Counted from the first letter of the stretch, positions 10,153 to 21,545 are shown. The stretch: 64,000 nt of DNA from Parelaphostrongylus tenuis (GCA_019055375.1 JAHQIW010001307.1:456549-520548), one strand, 5' to 3'. The notes: generated from the letters alone by a model not told the origin. Translations and numbers: made by a program.

Positions 10153-13100
10153 TTAACTAAAAAGCATAAGTGCTATCTGTGCGGCTCGTTGTCTTGCACC
10201 TTCTTCAGTTGTATGAGAACCGGGAAAAACGTGATGAACTCTCGACTGTGACGGTTCTCCTGGTTTACAATAAGAGATCTTCAACAGGCATTGCGTAAGA
10301 CCTGAAAAAGCGCCGTTTGAAAATGTTAATCAAAAGTCACTCAAAAATCTGAATCACACCGTTCAAGTTGTAGTTTAGAATCAAGGCATATCTTTAGTAC
10401 ATGACTGTTGTGAAAATTATATAGTAGGGAAAAGCCAAGAGCAGAGGTCGAGTGATCAATTATGCAGGATATTAGGAAGCAAGGTAGGTGCTGGTTCGAC
10501 ACCTTCTCCAACAGTTGCAATGAGCAACGAACGTCTCACGGATTGCTTAGGTTCGAGTAGGTCCGAGATTGCAAGGGGATTCACCCGACTGAGCCATTCA
10601 CGTCATTCAAGAAGAAGAGAAATCCCCAGTCGGAAGAACACTTGAAATGTTCGAAGACCTTTGTGCCTTTGTGGAGGATACAGCAAGGTAGAGGATCCAA
10701 TGCTTACAAAGTACTGGAATCCACATAGTAAAATGTAATGAAACGTGGTGTAATCAATTCAAAAGAACAAAGCCATGATCCTACTCGCATACAGTATTGA
10801 ATGCTGCACATTGATTCAGGGCCTAGTAAGTCTCATCTACACTTATTTTTACTTCGTTGATCCGTCTTCAAAGTGTTTTTTTTTTTCACTGTGCGGATCC
10901 CAGCACTTCTGCATTCAATTCGTTATTTCATCATCTTATCGAACGTCGTAGAATACATGGTTGAGCGAAACTCCCTGCAATCTCTAAGATATCCTAGCTT
11001 TGACGTTCCATAAGACGTTGTTGTTGACGGCCGAAGAGAATTGAGATGGAAGAGAGGGAGGGAAGGAGGGGAGTTCAGCTCCACGCGCGCTGCGACGAGC
11101 ATCACAACCACTCAGCCTCAGCGCCCTCAGTATGTCTCATTGCACTTATGAATTTCGCCAACATTTTTGTAGAATCTATGATAGAACAGGTCTCATCCAT
11201 ATGAAGGGTGGAGAGGACCAACGTCAGCCGTTTGTCGAACGGCGAATAGAAACGGGTGTAATAGCGACGAACGAAAGAAAATCTTTCGCATTGCCTTAAA
11301 TAAAGCAGGAAGTTCCATGTCTGGCACATGTTCACCCTCGATGACGTCGAAAACCCTGCAGCGTATCATCAACCGTTTTAGCTGACCGAAACAACTTTTG
11401 AGAGAATCGCCGATCACTCAAGTGCAACATAGTGGATCTAGCAGTGTGTCTACACCATACAATCCATAAAATTAGGGCAGTTTCATTGAAAATAGCGGAA
11501 TTTTGCGAGATAGTGGTTGAAGTTTAGAAAATAATTGGAGCCGCGTCATACATGAATGTCTGTCAAAAAAAAAAAAAAGAAGAATTTTGAACGAAGGAGG
11601 CTTTTCAAGGAACTCCCACGATCTATTTCCACTCTTATCACTTCATTTAACCCGTGTCACTAATTACTTCATGTGCGAATCCTACTACTTCAAGCATTCA
11701 AATTGTTTTCCTGAATTCATCGCTTGCTTGGTCAAGGATCTGTGATCTCCATGAATGTCACAGAAGACTAGCTGAATACATCCTTACGCAATCTCGAGGA
11801 TAGCCGAGATATGACGTTTAATAGAGTGTCCGTTAGTTGACTGCTGGAGGTTCTTTGAGAGGAGGAGGAGGAGGAGGAGGGAGGAAGTCAACCTCGCCTT
11901 GAGCCGCGCCGGCCACCCCTAGCCACTCGGCCACGGGCCCCCTCGGTGATCTATTATAAGCCATAAACCAGACGAGATGCACTATAGCATATACAATTCA
12001 TTTCAAACATTTAATTTTGCAAATGGAACTTTTGCGATCGCTCTGGTTGTATTCAATTGGTAACTCGTCCAACATAGATGTTTCAAGTGGACCATAAAAA
12101 GCTGGTATCTATCACCTGTATCACCTGCCATCCCGCTGATCATCGAGTGGCTCGGATGTGAACCAGCAACACTTTCGTTTTCCATATCGCGTGTAAGAGT
12201 AGTCCAGTGAGCTCTACTCACTTTAGGAATTCGCTGAGCATCAAATCTTTCTTCTAGGCTTCTAGTGAAGAGATCGAACCACCGGGTCTGTGGTCTTCCT
12301 GTGGAGCGCTTGACATCGCGAGGAATCCAATCGATAACGGTTCTTCTCCATCGGTTGTCTTCGAAGCGAATTCGATCCCCGCCCCACTCTCCGGCAATCA
12401 ATCAACGAACGCCCCGGCCTGGTTATCCTCGAGATTGCAGGAAAATCTGTCTGATCAGTATTCTAAGATGTTCATGAAAACGACAAAGTCCACAAGGAAG
12501 CAATGAATGCGAGGAGACGAATCGAATGTTCGGAGCACTGCGGCCCGTATATCAACCGGTTGATTAACTTACGCGGACCCACTTGGAGGACATGACCACG
12601 ATTAGTCGGCGACTACAATTCTACTTCTCCTTGCAAGACCCGTCGTAAGGTTTCATTAATTCCCGTGCTGTCTTGCAACAAAAAGTAGTACTGTAATTGA
12701 CCACTAATCGGGGGCGTGTCCGCCAGCGTGGGTCCGCGGGACAACCGGTTAACATGTAAAGACGGTTCGCACACAGATAAAATGAAATTGGACAATAGTC
12801 AATAAGAAACCCAAGAGATTGAGGATTACATTAGGAAAACTTAGATCTAGATAGATCCAATAAATCACTTACCAAAGACACATTTCTTCTCAAGGATACG
12901 GTACTCTTGAGTCGGGGACTCGAATCGTTTTGGATCAGCTAAGATTGCCGTTAGAACCGCCATAGCGTCAGAACCAGGTGGTTTGCTGCATTGAACTCCA
13001 TCCACTACCGGATTCATATCGTCGTCCACTTCTGAAGATACATTATCAATCAAAGAGTTACTTGAAAAGAACAAAAGAACTACGCATACCCATCCAGTCT

Positions 13101-16100
13101 ACATTACAATCTACACAATATCTCTCCTAAGTGGATGAAAATAATTACCAATCAAGCACAGAATTATAAAGGATATAAGGATAATCTCTCGGCGTCGACC
13201 AAATTCTCAAGGATGCGCTACGGATTCGTCTTCAATTTTGTGTTACGTCTGAGGTGACTAGATGCATACCTGGCCTTTACAATGATTCTCGGTGGCCTAC
13301 CAATGCATTACGTCAGTGTTGTTTATCCTCTCAGACAAGTACAGCACCAATTCACCGACCCCGAAGGGATGGATGGCTTGGTGAGCCATGAGGGCTCGAG
13401 ATCGAACCATCGAGCTTTTGTGCGACGCAGGGCACCTCTGATCATTGCGCCATGTGCGCTCTCACAGAATCATAAAATACTGAATTCCATTGGTACTCAA
13501 TATTCACAAGCCTCCATAAAAGTCATACTAATGAATGGCAAAAGTTCCAAAGAAAAACTCCTACAATTTTGTAGCATAAAATCCTTGAGTTTCTTATGAT
13601 GACATCATGACAACAGATGGATTGTCACGCCAGGTTAAACATATCTTTGCAAACGACACATTCCACGTATGTTCCATGATTTTGTACTCAACGATATCGT
13701 TCAACACATCTGACTATCGAGGAAGGGTGGGCCGGACACAATGTGTTTCAACCTGTCGAATTCCGCGGACCCAAACTGGAAGTGTCCGTTGGTGTGGGAA
13801 CGACTCCGCCTCTTCTGGCCCTACTGATCGCCGACTACAGTACTACTTTTCGTTATAAGAGCGTACGCGAATCAGTTCAAAACTTACCTGAGAACCTGAA
13901 CGGTAAAAAGTACTGCAATCGGCGACTAATCGGCAATCGGAGGTGGGGTCGTTTCAAGTCGGCTAACTACCCAATTCGGGTCCTCGAATGTCAGCTGGTT
14001 AACAACAACCGATGGGCGAGAGCTTTACGGACTGAATTCCTTGAGATGTTGAGCGCACCACAGAAAAACCACCTACCCGATGGTCCAATTTCTTCACAAA
14101 AAGCCTTTAAGAAGGATATGAATCAGGGTGACTAGTGAAAAATGGAGATGCTATTGGTGCTAGCTCGAGTCCGACGGGACGACAAGAGACGAACTGACAA
14201 AATGAACATGACATAATGGTAACGTTCTAACGACAACGCTTCAGTTTATTTCTTGGACGGCAGGAAGAAAAAAATTGAAATCAAAATTCAAAAACAACTC
14301 CCCAGCCGACGGACGAATCCTGAGCTTCCGTAATATTTCACCCGTTGGGAACAGCGCAGTATTTGACCGGTAGACTCCGCGGACCCAACGTGGGAGTGTG
14401 GGAGTGTCCGCCAACTTGGGAACAACTTCACCTCCTCTGCGCCGATTAGTCGCCAAGTACAGTATTACTTTTCGTTGCAAGACCGCATACGAATCAGTCC
14501 AAAAGTTAGCCGCTGGACTTGGAACGAAAAGTGGTACTGTAGTGGGCGGCGACAGAGGCGGGGCCGTTCTCACGCTGGCGGACACGCCCAGTTTGGGTCC
14601 GTGGGACTCAACTGGTTAGATATACACCACCGATCGCCGCGCCGTAAGCTGGGCAGCGGCGGGCGGCTTGTTTTGGCGCGCACTGCGCTCGAGATATGAG
14701 AATCTATTTGCTTAATTCAAGTTTTGAGAGGGCATTATTACTATCAGATGATGGATTATCACAATAAAGACTTCTGTGGAGGTTTTTCAGTGCAAAAAAT
14801 CCGACTATCGAAAAATCTCATAAGTCTTTATGGGGGAATCACATTCTTTCAAAAAAACATACTACCAACTGATACATGAAATGTGTTTCTTACTTGAACT
14901 ATACTTTTCACAGTCATTTGATGGTCTGAAAGATGCAGATTTGAACAGTAGGCGTGGTTTTTGGAAAGATTCTCATAGTGCGTCCTACAAACGAAAATCT
15001 CTCAAAAATCTTACGTCTTGCTCCCAAAAATTTGATCCGACATCACGGGAATTTTTTGGCATTATATAGTGATTATATAACACCAAACATCAGCCAAGCG
15101 GAACGAATGTTGACCGATTTCGATAACGCCTGTGGAAAGATCGGTCTTCAACTGAATCTAACGAAAACAATGTTCATGAGGAACGGATGGGTTTCTAATG
15201 CCCCATTCACGCTCAACGGAACGACAATTTCCGAATGCTCCATTTACATCTATCTAGGTCGTGAAATCAACATGATGAACGACCTAGCCCCAGAGTTGAG
15301 CAGGAGGAAACGAGCGGCTTGGGGAACGTTTAAGAGCATCGAAGATGTAGTGAAGAGGCCAAAGAACATCCGACTCCGTGCCCACCTTTTCGACTCGACG
15401 ATTATCCCTGCCCTAACGTATGCAGCAGAAACCTGGTCGCTACGTAAGCAGGATGAAAAATCACTTGGAGTTATCGAACGCGCAGTCGAAAGGTCGATGC
15501 TAGGAGTATCCCGTATTTCGCAAATGAGAGAAAGGATCCGAAGTTCCGACCTACGTCAACGATCGAAAATCAGAGACGACGTTCTACACGCCAGGATGTC
15601 GAAAATAAGGTGGGCCGGACACGTGATGCGCTTCGACGACAACCGATGGACGAGAGCCGTTACCGACTGGATTCCTCGGGACGTCAAGCACTTTAAAGGA
15701 AGACCACTGACCCGTTGGTCCGATTTCTTCACGAAAGCGATGGAAGAAAGATATGATGCTCAGCGAATTCCTAGAGCGAGGAGGACCCACTGGGCTACTC
15801 TTGCAAGCGATAGGGAAAAATGGAAGAGTTGCTGGTACCCGCTCGAGTCACTCGACGATCAACGGGACGACAGGTGATACAGGTGATATAGTGATTTTTC
15901 GAGTTGAGAAAACTTTATTGCTACTAAAAGAGTGGATATTACTAAAAAAAAACTTTTATGAACGTAATTTTAGTAAAAGAGGGCGCCGTGGACGAGTGGT
16001 TGTAATGCTGGTCGCGCCGCATGTGGAGCCGAGCTCTGCCCCTCCCCTCAATTCTCTTCGGCAGGAAACAACAACGCGCTACGGAATACCACAGCCTGGC

Positions 16101-19100
16101 TATCCTCGAGATTGCAAGGAGACTCGTTCAACCAGTATTCTACGACCGTCAAGAAGAAGACGAAACAACAAATTGAAAGCTAGAAGTACTGGTATGCGTA
16201 GAATGAAAAAAGAACGCTGTGTAGACGATCAATAAAGTGTACAAGAAAATCTTATGAAAAGAATGCTCAGATGTTCAAAAATTCCAGCTTTTCATTGTGA
16301 ACTGTATGAAATGAAGTCGCATCGTGTGAAATGTGCTCCTGTTTTCTTACCATTTTTTTTCTACCGAACAGAACTCTTTCGTTAGATTACTGATAGTAGC
16401 TGTTCATAGTTGAGTATGGGTGTACATTTAGAAAATCAATACCCATGAAACAGTGAAAAGCCTCCCTACAACTCTGTAAAGGTCTAAACGCCTAAAGTCA
16501 CTAACAATGAAAAACTGCTCCGAATTGACCGTCTGGCTTCCGCGAACCCAAACCGAGCATGTCTCCCAGAGTGGTGACGACTTCAGCTCCTCTACGCCGA
16601 TTAGTCGCCGACTCCACAGTGCTATTTTTCCTTGCTAGACCGGCACGCAGATCTTCCCAAAACTTGCGGGTCTAGCAACGAAAAGCAACACTGTAGTCGA
16701 CGACTAATCGGGATAGAAGATGTGCAGTCGCTCCCACGCTGATGGGCACGCCAGTTTGGGTCCGCGGAAGTCGCCGTTCAACGATGAAGTGGCATCACAC
16801 TGCAAAGTGCAGTATAAATCCTGTTGAACTATTCATTGTTTTGGCACGTTCCAACAAAAATAGCCTAATCGAAGTCCCCTCTACCATATTCTACCAATTT
16901 ACTGACGATTAAACCTTCTTTGATAGTGGTAGAAATTTAATTTAAAAATTCTATTGCAAAACTACCACATGTGATTGAAGCACATCGCGCCCGCCGCGCA
17001 AGAAACCAAAGTAGTTCCAACGGGTTGACAAAATAAAAAACATAAGAAAGAAGACATTTTCATGGCTGCTGTCACCTCCGCATTTACACGTATAACACTG
17101 AGTGACATTGATTTTGAGGTCCTAAGTCAGTTTGGAAAAGAGCTGTGCCGTGGTAAAGAACGCGTGGAGCGGCGCTGATAGCCAACACAATCGGACAATC
17201 AGTCAGCGAACGCCCTATGGAACACTAGAGTCTGGCTACCGTCGAGATCGTACAAGAGGTTTTCTAGGCCAGTATTCCACAACGGTCATAAAGAACACGA
17301 ATTTCTCACGGAAACGATGAATGAGAGAAGACAAATCGAACGCTGGAAGTAAAGGGACCTGCACAAAAAGATGTGAAGATTGGTCGCATGGAAAAATTTT
17401 CAAAAACCAAGTTAGTTTTCTTTCTAAGAGACAAAATGAAAGGAAAAAACCCGTCGATACCTCAGAGATCTCGGTTCCATTAGTAGTCACTGTAAACAAA
17501 GTACCATATAAGGGGTAGTTACTGCGTAATCGGAGTACCTTGATCTAAATCAGGTTCCTCATTCATCTCAACAATGCCCTTCTCGATGATGGCGAGCATC
17601 TTTTGTGAAGCAATGTTTTTAGAAGCCTTTTTTGTTTTCGCTACTCCGACAGCTTCTTGACCGCCAACCTGAAAACAACAAGAAAAAACCCATTGGGAAA
17701 ATTTTTTCGGAAGTAAAAAAGTCGAGTCCTTGTTCTGCTAAAAACTCAAGAACAAGTGCTTACTAATGACACGAAAAAACCCCTCTAACATTGTAGAACT
17801 TTCCCAGTGGTCAGTCGGCACATTTATACTAATTTTCCAGTCGTAACAAGAAATATCTTTACTCGTTTACTAGGAATATGGAAACTTTTGAAAATTTCCG
17901 TCTGTTAAGAATTCACCTTACAAGTAGTTGTGAATATTCGATCGTTTGGAGGTCCTTCTTCTCCATAAGAATACTGTGGAATTTCGAATTTGTTCCTTTG
18001 ACACCTTAACAACACCTAGCGATCACGAGTGCTTGTAATTATAAACTATAAATCCAATAGTAATGAATGATACGCAAGACTTCAAACCTTGAACGGGAAT
18101 CGAACCCGCATCTCACACTTTTCGGGGACGCGTACTAACCTCCTGCACACCATTCAGCATTATCAGATTCATAGCTATAACATCTACCACTGCTAAAAGC
18201 TTTGAATAAGAAAGTTCTTGTGGATATACAATTCTAACATCTGTGAGTGAAACTGGGTTCAACTCCATTACGTGTTTGGCAGGTCAAACCGTTGACGGTT
18301 GATTCTTCAAAGATCCATACGTTGTATCACATAAAAAGTGATAGCAAAAGCGAGGTTTCGGTAGTGCAGTAGGTTAGCACGCACATCAGAGAGACTGACA
18401 TGCGGGTTCCTTCCCGTCCAAGGTTCAAAGTTTTGTAATCACTTCACATTATCAAATTCATAGTTATAACATCATACCACCGCTGAAAAAGCGTTTAAAT
18501 AAAAGAAATACAATCAATAGCAGCTATTAGAACGGAAATTGACTAACAGTTGTTGAAGTTTTCCAGGATAGTTCTCATTTTGTGCAACAGAGAGCACAGG
18601 ATCTTCGTTGGATGACTCGATTCGAACGTCACCAAATGCAAGCCCATCTCTGAGTTAGTTTGACGAAATCAGAAAAACAATAAGACATAATAGATGTTTC
18701 AAACCAACACTGCTCGATGAGCCTCCTCCTTGGTTTCTCCTGGGATACCAAATTCCGACTGCTGGCCTTTCTCTATCAATTTATGAAGCATAGCTCGTGC
18801 AGCTAAGTGCTTCGCTACCTTTTTCGCCTTTGCATGTCCTTCCACGGTTATGCCCATTAAATGACATGAAATACCAAAATTTGAGACCTGAAATTGGTTT
18901 TTGCCTTACGATATCTCACTTGAAAGTTTTTAGGTTCTTTTCGGTTATTCGGGCACAAATGGAGAACCAAGTGCTTTTGTTGGACGACCTTCCACTGCAC
19001 TTCTAGTGATCATTTAGAAGCTTAAATCTCTGGCTATTGATCTACGTGCTCCTTTTTTGGAAAAGTCTCTTTATAACGCTGTGGCAGAAAGAGAATATTT

Positions 19101-20178
19101 GTGTTTTACACACGTATATTTCTCCCAAGGCAGAACTCTTTCCAGAAATTATAAGTAATCACTCAATAGCGTAAGTTTCCACGATTCCAACGCTGCGCTT
19201 ATTTTCTGGAAAGACTGTTTCACTACAATGTAGCAAAAAAATGATCGAGTTTCACGACACGCGAGCAGCTGCCATGAGTTGGCTGGGTGTGTGGTGGTCG
19301 TGGATTCGATACGGCGTCCCACGATCGATCGATCGCACTGAGGCGATTTACACGCTGAGTGCAATTTTTGTTATTTAATTTAAGATTTTTTTCTCCGCTT
19401 CGAAGGTACCTCCAGATCCATCGTATGACTCTGATAGTATAAGATTTCCTCTGAATGTTCATATGGTTTTCGTGCTCCCAGCGAAAGAATAATTAAAGCT
19501 CGCGGTCGGTGTAAAGCATAACTTTATTTGAATGCTACAGCATAATAAAAGAGCCTTTTAAGAAAATGACCATGTAGCGTAGTAGCCAAAATTCTATGCT
19601 TTTTGAATGACTACTGAAATTCTAACGAAAATTTTATGTCCAGTAAAAGGGGTCGTTTCTTCATTTGTCTCGAATAACCGCAAAAAACCGTCTTCTGCGT
19701 ACTTTATGACGACTAAGATTATGGGCATATTTTTCCGTTATAAAGAAAAACACTATGCAGAATATTCCAGTTGAAAAGGGGTACCGAAGCTTCCAACGGC
19801 TATTATAAGATATACAACTTAAGGTTTCTCGAAAACAACAAAGATTTTGATGATGAGATGTCGATGAAATTCAGGAAATAGGCGGTGATCACCTCGCCAA
19901 CCATTTGATATGTGGGAGGAACTCCAAAGACACGACGAGACCCTTCATCAAGCGCCATGACTGGAGTCTTCTAAACGGTTAGTTTTTTGTCGAAGAACTT
20001 CATAATAGTGATGAATTTTGCGCAACAATAAAAAAATTACCACATCAAGAACACCACGCACCTGACTGAAAGCTGTTGTGGCTTCATTTAAGCCGATGTC
20101 AGGAGAATTACGAAGATAGGACGGCTCTGTCAATCTCAGCTCATCGACCGGTGTGAAGAGATCATCTACTGACGGCAT
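10153..20178 (-). CDS. rde-4: RDE-4-like dsRNA-binding protein (complete, 8 exons)
   Basis: In C. elegans RDE-4 binds long dsRNA and delivers it to Dicer with RDE-1 and DRH-1 to start RNAi. Exons: 20178-20041, 19970-19893, 18887-18709, 18649-18548, 18004-17917, 17668-17539, 13031-12873, 10301-10153; phases agree across all junctions, giving 340 residues (C. elegans about 385). dsRBD1 (about 47-118) opens KTPVMALDE and ends with the basic helix KAKKVAKHLAARAML. IPGETKEEA follows, an RDE-4-like linker. dsRBD2 (about 156-229) runs from ENYPGKLQQL to TKKASKNIASQKML. A third dsRBD-like fold (about 259-340) ends GARQRAAQIALMLFS and lacks the lysines used for RNA contact, as in the dimerising third domains of the RDE-4/TRBP/PACT group. 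Least certain junction: exon 3/4 (18709/18649), chosen for phase. Introns 6 (4.5 kb) and 7 (2.6 kb) are crowded with transposons. A Loquacious/TRBP-type paralogue is the alternative. Confidence 0.88.
10857..11130 (-). repeat. SINE-like family A, full copy
   Basis: Reading the minus strand: CTGAGTGGTTGTGATGCTCG head, AGCTCCACGC-type box, core with CTCTTCGGCCGTCAACAACA, and a tail with GGATCCGCACAGTGAAAAAA. Confidence 0.75.
11760..11945 (-). repeat. SINE-like family A, truncated copy with GGA microsatellite
   Basis: Minus-strand head GTGGCCGAGTGGCTAGGGG at 11945-11915, a GGA/TCC run at about 11857-11886, and the core ATCTCGGCTATCCTCGAGAT. Confidence 0.65.
12105..12372 (-). mobile_element. Non-LTR retrotransposon (RTE-like) 3' fragment
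   Basis: Encodes a C-terminal LINE segment (FEDNRWRRTVIDWIPRDVKR, GRPQTRWFDLFTRSLEERFD, AHWTTLTRDMEN) also present at 15.6 and 33.1 kb. It ends with the tail GATACAGGTGATAGATACCA. 5' truncated, as is usual for LINE copies. Confidence 0.85.
12380..12540 (+). repeat. SINE-like family A, fragment
   Basis: Core CACTCTCCGGCAATCAATCA, GGTTATCCTCGAGATTGCAG and a degenerate GAAGAA region, abutting the LINE fragment. Confidence 0.6.
12550..12755. repeat. Foldback MITE-like element, CCGCGGACCC family, copy 1
   Basis: Near-palindrome: GCGGACCCACTTGGAGGACA at one end, TGTCCGCCAGCGTGGGTCCG at the other; inside, GATTAGTCGGCGACTACAAT pairs with ACTGTAATTGACCACTAATC and TTGCAAGACC with TCTTGCAACA. No coding content. 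Confidence 0.8.
13163..13462 (-). repeat. SINE-like family D
   Basis: Minus-strand head GCGCACATGGCGCAATGATC, box B GATGGTTCGATCTCGAGCCC, body with GGATGGATGG (plus) and tail near GCGTCGACCAAATTCTCAAG. Matches the copies at 8.8, 23, 31, 45 and 59.7 kb. Confidence 0.75.
13720..14180 (+). mobile_element. Decayed LINE 3' segment split by a foldback
   Basis: GGTGGGCCGGACACA (13727-13741) and NNNRWARAL.. (from about 14003) are contiguous in the LINE at 15.6 kb (GGTGGGCCGGACACGTGATG then DDNRWTRAV). The 13741-14000 block is a CCGCGGACCC foldback, so the foldback landed inside an older LINE copy. Confidence 0.65.
13741..14000. repeat. Foldback MITE-like element, CCGCGGACCC family, copy 2
   Basis: CCGCGGACCCAAACTGGAAG at the left, GGTGGGGTCGTTTCAAGTCG at the right, internal GATCGCCGACTACAGTACTA pairing with GTACTGCAATCGGCGACTAA. 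Confidence 0.7.
14345..14625. repeat. Foldback MITE-like element, CCGCGGACCC family, copy 3
   Basis: CCGCGGACCCAACGTGGGAG pairs with CCCAGTTTGGGTCCGTGGGA; internal CGATTAGTCGCCAAGTACAG pairs with CTGTAGTGGGCGGCGAC. The most complete copy. Confidence 0.8.
15072..15895 (+). mobile_element. RTE-like LINE, C-terminal third of reverse transcriptase ORF
   Basis: Continuous frame of about 270 codons starting just after the catalytic region: NISQAERMLTDFDNACGKIG, LNLTKTMFMRNG, YLGREINMMNDLAPELSRRK, IPALTYAAETWSLRKQDEK, RWAGHVMRFDDNRWTRAVTD, GRPLTRWSDFFTKAMEERYD. The palm catalytic motifs and endonuclease are absent (5' truncated). It ends in the tail GACAGGTGATACAGGTGATA. The long intact frame implies a fairly young insertion. 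Confidence 0.9.
15980..16240 (+). repeat. SINE-like family A, full copy
   Basis: tRNA-like head GGCGCCGTGGACGAGTGGTT, GAGCCGAGCTCTGCCCCTCC, core GGCTATCCTCGAGATTGCAA, a GAAGAAGACGAA run and an ACGCTGTG tail with CAATAAAGTG. It lies 85 bp after the LINE 3' end. Confidence 0.8.
16525..16770. repeat. Foldback MITE-like element, CCGCGGACCC family, copy 4
   Basis: TTCCGCGAACCCAAACCGAG pairs with AGTTTGGGTCCGCGGAAGTC; internal CGATTAGTCGCCGACTCCAC pairs with GTAGTCGACGACTAATCG. Confidence 0.75.
17160..17390 (+). repeat. SINE-like family A, diverged copy
   Basis: Retains CAGCGAACGCCCTATGGAAC, GGCTACCGTCGAGATCGTAC and GAACGCTGGAAGT, but most of the head is gone. Confidence 0.6.
18083..18440. repeat. 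Inverted pair of tRNA-like modules (family C) in rde-4 intron 4
   Basis: Minus-strand module at about 18083-18155 and plus-strand module at about 18353-18430, each with GTAGTGCAGTAGGTTAGCAC-type box A and GGTTCnnnnCC-type box B. Flanking TATAACATC and CACTGC blocks are also inverted, so the whole unit is a foldback. Confidence 0.65.
18888..19892 (-). other. rde-4 intron 2 with a foldback element
   Basis: Holds an approximately 670-bp foldback (19008-19680; family E) with inverted ends: AGAAGCTTAAATCTCTGGCT region versus the reverse complement at 19600-19680. 19244-19345 is an internal GC-richer block. No coding exon. Confidence 0.6.
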
Positions 20179-20180
20179 AT

Positions 20181-20188
20181 CTGAAATT
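20181..20188 (-). promoter_or_regulatory. Candidate trans-splice or 5' splice acceptor of rde-4
   Basis: AATTTCAG on the minus strand, two bases before the chosen ATG. It may be an SL1 site or the acceptor of an intron from an upstream non-coding or coding exon that was not found. Confidence 0.45.
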
Positions 20189-20595
20189 CATTTCGAGGTG
20201 GGAGTAAGTGAATATGAAAAAGTCACAGAGAATGCATCGAATGAAGGAATCCCTTGAGAACAGAATAGATTTCGGATTAATCTTCCTTCTAAGCGGTAAG
20301 AAAGAACAAAGCAGTTCTCTTCATCCACGAAATCTTCAACTGAGCGGTAAAGAATTTTTTCCACTGGAAGACTTATCAGGACGGCGCTTTCCACTTATCA
20401 TATTCTTTACGGTGACGTGGCAAATCCGACGTGTCCGACGTGGAACTTCAATGAAGAGGGATGTGAAGAACACTCCAAGATGTCACTATGAAGTCCTATT
20501 TCGGACTAAATAGAACAGGTATCTATAGTGCAGCATTCTCCTTACATGCTAGAGTAAGCTGTTATAAGCATTAATCTTCTGAATAGATTAATTCC
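20189..20595. other. Upstream region of rde-4
   Basis: Contains GGTGACGTGGCAAATCCGAC with a second GACGTGG, CRE-like and direct-repeated, about 240 bp upstream of the first coding exon. Possible promoter; no TATA box evident. Confidence 0.35.
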
Positions 20596-20650
20596 TGGTA
20601 TGAGCACGTGTGGTGCAGTGGTTATAGGTGCTCTGCGACACTTCACTCAA
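20596..20650 (+). repeat. SINE-like family D, head fragment
   Basis: GCACGTGTGGTGCAGTGGTT then AGGTGCTCTGCGACACTTC match the tRNA-like head of family D; the body is missing. Confidence 0.5.
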
Positions 20651-21545
20651 GGGCTTCTCGTAAGTTCTGGCACTAGAGGTTACTTACTTAGATAATTGGA
20701 TAATCCGCCTTCACTAATTGTGCAGACCCCACCACATATTCCAAATGGTGTGATGTTGGACGTGCATACGATATTCCTAAGTTTCCTGACGTAACCTTGT
20801 GACGGCTTCAAGTCTTCACGATGCCGTATCTAGGGAATGGATTTCGAAAGGATCCTTGACCAGGGCTTTCTACCTGTTGATTTGGAGATGATGTTAGGCC
20901 GAAATCAAAAGCAGAAGTAGGAAAGAAAATCAACCGACAGCTCACGGATGATGTAAAAGCCGATATCGGTACTAGAGCAATAAACACAAATTTATTATAC
21001 CTCTCCATTCGCGCGCTCTTTTATATAGACCTTGCTCAAAAAATATACTGATAAGGATGTAACATGTTTTGACCCATTAAGGTCTATGTGCAATACAAGC
21101 ATCTTCGTCCTATCGGGACTCATTAGTAGCACTGTCGTCGGTCCAGCCACTCGCTTAAGGCTACACTCCTCTATGAAGAAGTTCTAGTCAATCTAAGGAG
21201 ACATACGTCCAGGCTCTGGAGAAGGCAGGTCGCCCAAATGTCAGCCAAATTACTACTACAATCGCTACCAACCTCCCGTCAACTAATCGAGATAAATTTC
21301 CTCGATTTCCACATATCAATTCTTCGAGGCGTTTTCGGATAAGTTGTAGCCATCTAACGAAATTGCAAAATCCGCAACTATTTTTGCACTTCGCCACTTC
21401 TTTTGGCCATAAATCGCCTTAAAAGCGACGAGCACGAGGGGGAGAGATTTAACCGTTCATTTATACATGACACTAGCTATCTACTGATATCAAAATCTCG
21501 AAAGTGAATTTTTTCGATAAATTTCCTGTAAAAAATTGGAAAGGT
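20651..21545. repeat. Repeat-derived DNA related to the 39.7-kb palindrome
   Basis: 21010-21180 is a diverged version of the arm unit at 39.65-39.8 kb (GACCTTGCTCAAAAAATA, ACTGATAAGGATGTAACATG, CCTATCGGGACTCATTAGTA). 21205-21245 (CCAGGCTCTGGAGAAGGCAG) recurs at 48433-48475. No gene. Confidence 0.5.

Larger units (their letters stand above)
10302..12872 (-). other. rde-4 intron 7, repeat-filled
   Basis: Holds fragments of SINE-like family A (10560-10745 plus, 10857-11130 minus, 11760-11945 minus, 12380-12540 plus), a purine GGA microsatellite at about 11857-11886, a LINE 3' end (12105-12372, minus) and a CCGCGGACCC-type foldback (12550-12755). The stretch 11130-11760 has no recognised content. 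Confidence 0.75.
13032..17538 (-). other. rde-4 intron 6, a nest of mobile elements
   Basis: 4.5 kb without a coding exon. It contains a SINE-like D copy (13163-13462), LINE remnant with foldback inserted (13720-14180), two more foldbacks (14345-14625, 16525-16770), a LINE 3' segment (15072-15895) and two SINE-like A copies (15980-16240, 17160-17390). 14630-15070 and 16240-16520 carry nothing recognisable. Confidence 0.8.

Noticed and set aside
11102..11417. Two 75-codon minus-strand frames as coding exons
   Set aside because: No homology, overlapping in different frames, inside an rde-4 intron between SINE fragments.
2637..20178. cts-1 and rde-4 as one operon
   Set aside because: Same strand, but separated by about 4 kb, far above the usual few hundred bases in nematode operons.
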